Source: an uncultured Kineothrix sp.
GTDB lineage: Bacteria; Bacillota; Clostridia; Lachnospirales; Lachnospiraceae
NCBI GenBank assembly: GCA_910587275.1
Contig: CAJUMD010000081.1
Span: forward strand, 1 to 15,608
Length of the DNA: 15,608 nt
Direction: 5' to 3'
Notes under the pieces: generated by a model
What the model was told of the DNA's origin: nothing
Database searches by the model: none
What the model saw: the letters and a program-made list of their open reading frames with translations, nothing else
Shown: positions 1 through 6,509 of the stretch, in pieces
Layout of the letters: each line of letters starts with the position of its first letter
Position numbering within the stretch: the first letter of the stretch is position 1
Position numbers and translations under genes: made by a program

Positions 1-35
1 TGTTTATTCAATATACGGGGAGGGGGCTGTCTTAA
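1..35 (+). CDS. C-terminal end of an ABC transporter ATP-binding protein (partial)
   Basis: Only the last codons are inside the window. The frame that includes positions 3-35 reads FIQYTGRGLS and then a TAA stop at 33-35. This resembles the usual end of ABC-2 exporter ATPases, which often finish with a '(D)VF(I/L)..TG+' motif. The stop overlaps the ATG of the next gene (TAATG), the usual arrangement when an ATPase is translationally coupled to its membrane partner. The identity rests on a short motif plus the two permeases that follow. The rest of the gene, including its Walker motifs, lies upstream. Confidence 0.5.
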   Translation, partial: FIQYTGRGLS

Positions 36-1030
36 TGTGGAAAAATTTTATTTCTCTATTCAAAAAAGACTGTCAAATGATGATAGCCGGAAAATTTTTT
101 CTGCTTGCGGTTGGCTCTCTTCTCCTTTACACATTGTTTATTAACTTCGGTTATACAAAGTTTATGAAAGCCGAATTGTACCATGTATATTTGTATGATC
201 CACAAGGTACACAGCCGCAAGTGTCTGACTTGATTTATCCTGTAATATCATTGGAGGAATTAGATCAAGCTCTTGTTACAGATACAACCGGCATAGGGAT
301 AGATGCCAGTTCCGGCACGCCCAATATTATTCTTTATTATGGGAGTGAAAAGGTTGACAGGCACCGTGCTGACTATGCACGCTCACTTTTGTACCCGGAT
401 AATGGATATACCGCTAAAACAGTAGGGGCAAATACACCCGAATTAAAACAGCGGAAAGAAATAACTTGCGAATTGCTATTTATTGAGATTGTTGCTGTTG
501 GATTTTTGGGGATTGCATCTGTTCTGTTCAAAGAAAAGCAAATGGGAGTTATTCGCGTTCATGCTATTCTTCCCTTGAAAAAGAGTCTGTTTATTTTATC
601 GAAGATTATTATCTTTTTATTTGCAGACTTAATATTTGCTGCATTGATGACTGTATTCAACATAGGGGTTGCTGATACAATCCATATTTTACCCGCTGTA
701 TTAGTACAGACTGCAATCTTGTCCCTTGTTATGGCATTGGCGGGTTTTGGGTGTACGATGGTGCTAAATGATTTCAAACAATTTTCACTTGCTTATTTGG
801 TAATTGCTATTTTTGCAGCCGCACCCGTATTTCTGGCAGCGAATACCTCTATAAAAATGGCTTGGATAGGTTGGCATCCGTTTTATCAAATTTATATGGG
901 ATTAAAAAATGCTTATTTTGGAACACCTGTAACTGACCCTGTTTATTACATTTGTTCTGCTTGTGGAATTGCCGCCCTATTTATAATTATTCAAATCGCG
1001 TTTCGGAAAGAAATGGGAAAGGAGGGCTGA
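35..1030 (+). CDS. ABC-2 type transporter permease, first subunit
   Basis: 331-aa integral membrane protein, probably one half of the membrane channel of a three-gene ABC-2 exporter. The first membrane segment is at about residues 20-38 (FFLLAVGSLLLYTLF). A large, mostly polar, probably extracytoplasmic loop covers about 40-145. Five or so further hydrophobic segments lie between about 150 and 325. The short cytoplasmic stretch after the second segment (KEKQMGVIRVHAILPLKKS) matches the 'E+..G....L..LP.+...' coupling region of ABC-2 permeases. The start is supported by a G-rich ribosome binding site (17-26, GGGGAGGGGG) 8 bases upstream and by overlap with the preceding stop. The next permease begins 2 bases after its stop. 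The architecture resembles the two-permease 'fluoroquinolone export' type, but the substrate cannot be read from sequence. The gene is clearly more AT-rich than the DNA after about 2100. Confidence 0.8.
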   Translation: MWKNFISLFKKDCQMMIAGKFFLLAVGSLLLYTLFINFGYTKFMKAELYHVYLYDPQGTQPQVSDLIYPVISLEELDQALVTDTTGIGIDASSGTPNIILYYGSEKVDRHRADYARSLLYPDNGYTAKTVGANTPELKQRKEITCELLFIEIVAVGFLGIASVLFKEKQMGVIRVHAILPLKKSLFILSKIIIFLFADLIFAALMTVFNIGVADTIHILPAVLVQTAILSLVMALAGFGCTMVLNDFKQFSLAYLVIAIFAAAPVFLAANTSIKMAWIGWHPFYQIYMGLKNAYFGTPVTDPVYYICSACGIAALFIIIQIAFRKEMGKEG

Positions 1031-1032
1031 CA

Positions 1033-2061
1033 ATGGGAGGATTGATTTACCAGCTAAAAAGTGTTCGGAAAGATAAATTTTGTATCATGTCTTTTCTTTT
1101 GCCACTGATAGTTGCTTTTATCCTAAACTTTATCGGAGCTATTGATTTTTCCACGCTAAGTGAATTTCACTTTGGTGTAATACAGGATAATTTGCCTGCC
1201 GGGGCAATCTCATGGTTAGAACGGTATGGAGCTGTAACCGAATATAAGACGAAGGAGGATTTGATTGCTGCTGTCAATGATCCCTCTACAAACTTTATAG
1301 GTGTAGAAGCTGATAGCAACGGTATTAAAACAATGCTGTCCGGTGATGAAATGGATATATGGAGGCAAACAGCAGATACACTTCCTGCATTATACAGAGA
1401 TTATGAAAACGCAGAAGAAATAGCGGTTACAATTTTAGAGCGTCCCGACCAAATGGAGGGATTTCAAAACATATTTATTGCTGCAACGCTGATTGTTGCA
1501 ATGTTTATGGGATGTACTTTTAATGCAATGAACATCATAGAAGAAAAGGAAAGCGGCGTTGCACTGGTCAATGAAATATTACCAATGACACATAGCCAAT
1601 ATATCATTCAAAAAATTTTTGTTGGCTTTGTCTGCGGAGGTCTGTCCGCTATATTCACAGCCTGTATATGTTTCCGATTATCAATCCAAAGTGCGCTCTT
1701 TATGTTGGCACTGATTATTCTTTCAGCATTTGTAGCTGCATTGCTCGGGTTGTTTATAGGAGAATTTGCGGAAAACCTTATGGTTGGAGTTGCTTATATC
1801 AAGGTAGTGCTGATAATATTTATTGCCGTACCATTACTATCCTATTTGCTGGGAGCAGACGGTTTAGCTTTGATATTCTGCAATTTTATTCCGTCCAATG
1901 CAACTTTTGAGGGCATTATGAGTTTAGCAAGTGGCACTGAACAAATAATTACAAAGGATATACTTATCCTTATGGCACATTGTCTTGTTTGGTTTTTGCT
2001 TTATTTAACAATCGCTAAATGGAAGAAGAAAAACAACTTGAACCGTTTTTCAGTAAAATGA
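1033..2061 (+). CDS. ABC-2 type transporter permease, second subunit
   Basis: 342-aa membrane protein, the likely partner of the preceding permease. The open frame extends upstream to 952, but that part overlaps the previous gene. The ATG at 1033 has a good ribosome binding site (GGAGG at 1021-1025) and leaves a 2-base gap. A first membrane segment (about residues 16-35) is followed by a long polar loop to about residue 145. Five or so hydrophobic segments follow. The coupling-helix region reads EEKESGVALVNEILPMTHSQ, the same layout as in the first permease, so the two are probably ancient paralogues forming a heterodimer. It shares the AT-rich composition of its neighbour. The predicted role is export of an unknown small molecule or peptide, driven by the ATPase whose end is at position 35. 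Confidence 0.8.
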   Translation: MGGLIYQLKSVRKDKFCIMSFLLPLIVAFILNFIGAIDFSTLSEFHFGVIQDNLPAGAISWLERYGAVTEYKTKEDLIAAVNDPSTNFIGVEADSNGIKTMLSGDEMDIWRQTADTLPALYRDYENAEEIAVTILERPDQMEGFQNIFIAATLIVAMFMGCTFNAMNIIEEKESGVALVNEILPMTHSQYIIQKIFVGFVCGGLSAIFTACICFRLSIQSALFMLALIILSAFVAALLGLFIGEFAENLMVGVAYIKVVLIIFIAVPLLSYLLGADGLALIFCNFIPSNATFEGIMSLASGTEQIITKDILILMAHCLVWFLLYLTIAKWKKKNNLNRFSVK

Positions 2062-2067
2062 TATAAT
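2038..2067 (+). promoter_or_regulatory. Candidate sigma-A promoter for the ABC exporter pair
   Basis: TTGAAC (2038-2043), an 18-base spacer, then a perfect TATAAT (2062-2067). The -35 lies in the last codons of the upstream permease and the -10 starts directly after its stop. Transcription from about 2074 would give a leader of roughly 70 bases before the ATG at 2145. A T8 tract (2089-2096) lies in this leader without a convincing stem before it. An alternative -35 (TTGACT, 2095-2100) has only a poor -10 partner. Confidence 0.4.
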
Positions 2068-2144
2068 AATTCTGTTCTCGGCAGGTGGTTTTTTTTGACT
2101 GATTACAGGTTCACTGCCATACCGAAAGGAGGGATGCAACAACC

Positions 2145-3860
2145 ATGAAATTAATTGGGGAATACATTCAGAAGCATTTGGGTATCTTTCTGCTGTCCAC
2201 GCTTTTCCTGACCATGGAAGCGGCGGCGGATCTTTTACAGCCTACGTTCATGTCTTTTATTGTGGACCGGGGGATACGGAATGCCGATACGGGGCAGATT
2301 CTCCTGTATGGCGTCATGATGCTGGGGATTGCCATGGGAGGGGCCGTCTGTGCCGTTATGCGCAGCCGTTTTGCAAGCCGCGTTTCCCAAACGGTGGGAA
2401 AGGAACTGCGCCGTGACCTGTACCATAAGGTGCAGCAGCTTTCCATGGAAAATATAGACCGGCTGCGTCCGGCATCCGTCATTACCCGTATTACCAACGA
2501 TGTGGTACAGATACAGGATTTTATCAACGGGATTATGCGGATTATGGTGAAAGCGCCGATTACCTGTACCGGCGCCATCCTCCTGATTTTAATCCAGACA
2601 CCGGCACAGGCGCCGGTCATGGCGGTAATCATCCTTATGGTTGCCTTTCTGGTAGTTGGCAACATGAAAACCGGGTATCCGCGCTTTGGGACGGTGCAGG
2701 AGAAACTGGACCGGTTAAACGGTACGGCGGGGGAGTTTTTGTCTTCCGTCCGGGTAGTGAAAGCGTTTGGCGCGGAGGAGACCGAAGCGGGGAAATTCGG
2801 GGAAGCCTCCAGGGGGCTTGCCCTTGCCAATACGACAGCGCTGCGTACCATGGCGGTATTCTCCCCTTTGATTAACCTGACGGTTAATTTCGGTATCGTA
2901 CTGCTGTTATGGATATCCGGCAGCAGGCAGGGGACGGAAATCGGCAGGCTGATGGCTTCCGTCAACTATATGACGCAGGTGCTGTTTGCCGCCGGGATGA
3001 TTTCCAATGCGCTGAATACTGCCGTCAGGGCGGCGGCGTCTGCCGGAAGAATTAAAGAAGTGCTGGACGAAGAACCGGCGCAGCGTCTGCCGGAACATCC
3101 CCTCCGGCCGGAAATCACGGGGGATATCCGCTTTGCGCATGTTTCTTTTTCCTATGCGGGGGCGGGTAAGGAGGCGCTTCATGATATCGATATCCGTATC
3201 CGACAGGGGGAGACGGTGGGTATCATCGGCGCTACCGGTTCCGGGAAAACGACCCTTGTAAATCTGGTTCCCCGTTTTTATGACGCCGTGGAAGGAACCG
3301 TATGGATTGACGGCTGTGACGTGACGCAGATGGATACGGAATATTTGCGGGGCGCCATTGCCGTGGTGCCGCAAAAAGCCCTGCTGTTTTCGGGAACCAT
3401 CCGGGAGAACCTGCGCTGGGGGCGTGCGGATGCCGGGGAGGAAGAATTGCGTGCGGCGGCGGAAGCTGCCTGTGCCGACGGCTTTATCCGGCAGACCGGT
3501 CAGGGGTATGATACGCTGCTGGGGCAGGGAGGGGTGAACCTGTCCGGCGGACAGAAACAGAGGATTTCCCTGGCGCGTGCGCTTGTCAGGAAACCGTGTA
3601 TCCTGATTTTGGACGATTGTACCAGCGCATTGGATGCCCGCACGGAAGCCGGGGTGCTCAAAGGACTGCGGAAGATGGGCGGCGGCATGACCATGCTGCT
3701 GGTCAGCCAGCGTATCTCCACGGTCATGCGGGCGGACCGTATTCTCTGCATGGACGACGGGCGCGTGCAGGGTTACGGGACCCACGGGGAGCTGATGGCT
3801 TCCTGCAATACATACCGGGAAATTTACCAATCCCAAATTGGAGGTGGAGGGCATGGCTGA
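2145..3860 (+). CDS. Heterodimeric ABC exporter subunit with degenerate ATP site
   Basis: 571-aa half-transporter with an N-terminal six-helix type-I exporter membrane domain (about residues 10-305) fused to an ATPase domain (about 325-565). The visible motifs are Walker A GATGSGKTT (K368), a complete signature LSGGQ (466-470) and Walker B ILILDD. The residue after the Walker B aspartate is D491, where catalytically active ATPases have glutamate. The switch histidine is replaced by Q522 (VSQRIST). This pair of substitutions is known from the degenerate-site subunit of heterodimeric exporters of the TM287/288 or BmrCD type. Its LSGGQ should complete the active site whose Walker residues belong to the next gene. 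The ATG at 2145 follows AGGAGG (2128-2133). The last 8 bases overlap the next start, which implies coupled translation. The substrate is unknown; a drug or lipid exporter is the usual role. Confidence 0.88.
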   Translation: MKLIGEYIQKHLGIFLLSTLFLTMEAAADLLQPTFMSFIVDRGIRNADTGQILLYGVMMLGIAMGGAVCAVMRSRFASRVSQTVGKELRRDLYHKVQQLSMENIDRLRPASVITRITNDVVQIQDFINGIMRIMVKAPITCTGAILLILIQTPAQAPVMAVIILMVAFLVVGNMKTGYPRFGTVQEKLDRLNGTAGEFLSSVRVVKAFGAEETEAGKFGEASRGLALANTTALRTMAVFSPLINLTVNFGIVLLLWISGSRQGTEIGRLMASVNYMTQVLFAAGMISNALNTAVRAAASAGRIKEVLDEEPAQRLPEHPLRPEITGDIRFAHVSFSYAGAGKEALHDIDIRIRQGETVGIIGATGSGKTTLVNLVPRFYDAVEGTVWIDGCDVTQMDTEYLRGAIAVVPQKALLFSGTIRENLRWGRADAGEEELRAAAEAACADGFIRQTGQGYDTLLGQGGVNLSGGQKQRISLARALVRKPCILILDDCTSALDARTEAGVLKGLRKMGGGMTMLLVSQRISTVMRADRILCMDDGRVQGYGTHGELMASCNTYREIYQSQIGGGGHG

Positions 3861-5663
3861 AAAAGGTGGGGCAGTGCCCCCGGCGAATTTAAACGGGATT
3901 TCGCGTCCCGGACGCGGCAGGGCCGTAGTAAAGCCAAAGAACATGAAAGGGACGCTGGGCAGGCTTTGGAGACTGACCCGGGGACAGCGCAAAGGGCTTG
4001 GGTGGATTCTCCTTCTGTCCGCCCTTGCTTCCGGGGCATCCATCCTTTCGCCTTATGTGACGGGCTTGGCGGTGACTGCGGTCAGCAACGGGGATGCGCT
4101 TCTTCGGATTCTGTCCTGTTTGACGGGGCTGTATCTGTGTGACTGGCTGGTACGGTTTTTGCAGGCGTTTTTCATGGCGTCCATCGGACAACGGGTGATA
4201 TGCCATATACGCAGGACGCTGTTTGACCGGGTGAAGACGCTGGCGCTTTCCTTTTTTGACAGACGGCGCCATGGGGAGCTGATGAGCCGTCTGACCAACG
4301 ATGTGGACAATATCAGTACGACGATTTCCAATTCCCTGACGCTGCTTTTGACATACGGGTTTACCGTGGCGGGCGTTTTTGCCATGATGCTGTATTTAAG
4401 CCCGCTCCTGACCGTGGTGTCGCTGACCGGTACCGGGCTGGTCTTTTTGCTCACGAAAGCGGTAACGAAACGCACCAGGAAACTGTTTGCCGGGCAGCAG
4501 AAGAACCTTGACGCATTGAACGGACAGGTGGAGGAAAGCATTGCGGGACTGGCGGTGGTTAAAGCGTTTTGCCGCGAGGGGGAAATGGAGCGTGAGTTCG
4601 GGGAAAAAAATGAAGAACTGTGCAGGGTGTCCATAAAGGCGCTTATCTGTTCGGGATACCTGATGCCCCTTATGAACGTCATTAACAACCTTCTGTACGT
4701 GGCGGTTTCGGTACTTTGCGGGGTTTTGTTTGTAAACGGCAGGATTACCGATATCGGTCTGGTGACGGGTTTTCTGCTCTATGTGCGCCAGTTTACCCGG
4801 CCTTTTGTGGAGATTCCAATATTTACAACAATTTCCAGACTGCCGTAGCCGGCGCGGAGCGCGTATTTGAAATACTGGATGAGCAGCCCGAACCGCCGGA
4901 CCGTGCGGATGCCATTCCTTTGCCGCATCCCAGGGGGGATATCGAGCTGCGTCATGTGTGGTTTGCCTATGAGCCGGATATGCCTGTGCTAAAGGATGTT
5001 TCGGTAAAAATACCGGCGGGGACACAGGCGGCCATCGTAGGGACCACGGGTTCCGGCAAGACGACGGTTATCAGCCTGTTGACCAGGTTTTATGACGTTT
5101 CGTCGGGGAGCATTCTTTTGGACGGTCATGATCTGAGGGATTACCGGATGGAGGAGCTGCGGAAGGCGTTTGGGGTGGTTTTGCAGGATACGGCGCTGTT
5201 TCACGCAACGGTGTTTGAAAATATCCGCTACGGGAGACCGGAAGCGACGGCGGAACAGGTGAAGGCAGCCGCACGGACGGCAGAGGCGGACGGTTTTATC
5301 GGGAGACTGCCGCAGGGGTATGATACGGTTCTGTCCCAGGGAGGCATGGAACTGTCGCAGGGGGAACGGCAGCTTTTAACCATTGCGCGCGCCGTCCTTG
5401 CCGATGCCCCAATCCTGATTTTGGACGAAGCCACCAGTTCCGTGGATACCGTTACCGAACAGAAAATCCGGCGTGCCATGCTGAAAATCTGTGAAAAACG
5501 CACCTCGGTCATCATTGCCCACCGTCTTTCCACCATCCGCGATTCCGACCTGATTCTTCTGCTGGAAAACGGGGAAATCGCCGAACAGGGAACCCATGGG
5601 GAACTGATGGAAAGAAACGGGCGCTATGCGCAGATGTACAGGACGCAGACGGAATTGGAATAG
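3853..5663 (+). pseudogene. Heterodimeric ABC exporter partner subunit, broken by a frameshift
   Basis: Type-I ABC exporter half-transporter of 603 codons if one base is restored. The ATG at 3853 is preferred over the TTG at 3838 because it has GGAGG at 3846-3850. The first frame encodes the membrane domain and continues to a TAG at 4846-4848. From 4818 the homologous reading continues in the frame one base back. Restoring one base (probably G) between 4815 and 4816 gives the usual family text FVEIANIYNNFQTA. The second part carries a complete ATPase domain: Walker A GTTGSGKTT (K403 of the restored protein), signature LSQGE (501-505), Walker B ILDE with catalytic E526, and switch H557 (IAHRLST). 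Its variant signature pairs with the degenerate site of the preceding subunit, while its own Walker site is the competent one. I see no classical slippery heptamer or stem-loop at the break, so mutation or a sequencing error is likelier than programmed frameshifting. Confidence 0.85.
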
Positions 5664-5751
5664 CTTAAAAGCTGCGGAAATGATATTAACAACAGGGGAG
5701 CTGCAGTATGGAAAGCAAAGAGAAAGCATCGGAATGGAAAGGGGGACAGGA

Positions 5752-6321
5752 ATGGAAAGAGAGACAGGAACGGAAAAAAATTTGGAAGCAGCAGATATTT
5801 TTTTGGATTTCGGGGATATTACCCGGCTTCGCTGCGATTGTATCGTGAATGCTGCCAACAAGAGCCTGTTAGGAGGCGGCGGTGTGGACGGGGCGATTCA
5901 CCGTGCGGCAGGACCGGAACTTTTGGAGGAATGCAGGAGACTTTGCGGATGCCGGACCGGGGAAGCCAAGATTACGAAAGGATACCGGTTAAAGGCAAAA
6001 TACGTTATCCATACCGTAGGACCGGTATATGCAGGGAAGCCGTCCGACGGGGAACAGTTGTCCGCCTGTTACCGGAATTCTTTGGATTTGGCGAAGGAGA
6101 ACGGGATTCACAGCATAGCGTTTCCCGCCATTTCCACGGGAGTGTACGGGTATCCGCTAAAGGAAGCGGTGCCGGTGGCGTACCGGACGGTTACGCAATG
6201 GCTGGCGGGGCAGACGGATTATGGGATGCGGGTGGTGTTTTGCTGCTTTGACCGTGCGGCGTTTGATATGTACCGGAGCGTGGCGGGAGACGTGGAAAGG
6301 TGGAAAGAGGACGGGGAATAA
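5752..6321 (+). CDS. Macro-domain protein (ADP-ribose binding, probable de-ADP-ribosylase or O-acetyl-ADP-ribose deacetylase)
   Basis: 189-aa soluble protein that is almost entirely one macro domain. The MacroD/YmdB hallmarks are clear: GDIT near the start, IVNAAN (N33, N36), LLGGGGVDGAIH (glycines 41-44, D46, H50), KYVIHTVGP, and the phosphate loop FPAISTGVYGYP. In the family these bind ADP-ribose, and the Asn/Asp pair supports removal of ADP-ribose from proteins or of acetate from O-acetyl-ADP-ribose. The start is uncertain. In-frame ATGs exist at 5680, 5734 and 5752, and 5752 has the best spaced G-rich site (GGGGGACAGG before it). A stronger ribosome binding site (GGGGAG, 5695-5700) serves an ATG at 5708 in another frame. 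The gene follows the exporter pair on the same strand and is the last one before a terminator. No functional link to the exporter is evident. Confidence 0.85.
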   Translation: MERETGTEKNLEAADIFLDFGDITRLRCDCIVNAANKSLLGGGGVDGAIHRAAGPELLEECRRLCGCRTGEAKITKGYRLKAKYVIHTVGPVYAGKPSDGEQLSACYRNSLDLAKENGIHSIAFPAISTGVYGYPLKEAVPVAYRTVTQWLAGQTDYGMRVVFCCFDRAAFDMYRSVAGDVERWKEDGE

Positions 6322-6346
6322 ATATAAGGAACGAGAGGTTTTGCGG

Positions 6347-6390
6347 CCTCCTTAAACGGAACTTTGCTTCCGGTTTAAGGAGGTTTTTTT
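6347..6390 (+). terminator. Rho-independent terminator after the macro-domain gene
   Basis: CCTCCTTAAAC(-)GGA (6347-6360) pairs with TCCGGTTTAAGGAGG (6369-6383), with one bulged C and an 8-base loop. Seven T (6384-6390) follow immediately. This is a textbook intrinsic terminator 25 bases after the macro-domain stop, and it separates the exporter/macro operon from the carbohydrate operon. The 3' arm contains AAGGAGG directly upstream of an ATG at 6391 (see findings). Confidence 0.88.
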
Positions 6391-6509
6391 ATGCGCAAGG
6401 GTACTCAAAGCAGCAAAATAAAAAAAAGATACCAAACTGATAAAAGATACCTTTTACGCCGTCCGGCGTTTTACTAGAATTAAGAAAACAAAAAGGGAAA
6501 GGGATAAAG
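6391..6509 (+). promoter_or_regulatory. Promoter and probable operator region of the phosphorylase operon
   Basis: A candidate sigma-A promoter is TTTACG (6453-6458), a 16-base spacer and TAGAAT (6475-6480). The spacer starts inside a perfect interrupted palindrome, ACGCCG-TC-CGGCGT (6456-6469), well placed for a repressor. Just upstream of the -35 lie two direct repeats AAAAGATACC (6424-6433 and 6442-6451), whose starts are 18 bases apart. Tandem sites abutting a weak -35 are typical of activator binding. An ATG at 6391 with AAGGAGG 7 bases upstream opens a basic 28-codon frame ending at TAG 6475-6477. The ribosome binding site of the first structural gene is AAAGGGA (6498-6504). The roles are inferred from position and symmetry. 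Confidence 0.45.

Noticed and set aside
2168..4043. Long minus-strand open frames opposite the ABC exporter genes (2168-2965 and 2907-4043)
   Set aside because: They are mirror frames of GC-rich coding DNA, with low-complexity residues, no recognisable domains and no ribosome binding sites. The plus strand carries clear ABC motifs.
4810..4830. Programmed -1 ribosomal frameshift at the ABC break
   Set aside because: There is no X XXY YYZ heptamer in the reading frame and no evident downstream stem-loop. A one-base loss explains the alignment better.
4716..5663. A separate ATP-binding gene starting at 4716
   Set aside because: The first 34 residues of that frame are an out-of-frame reading of the membrane domain. 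Homology begins only after 4818, so it is the second half of one broken gene.
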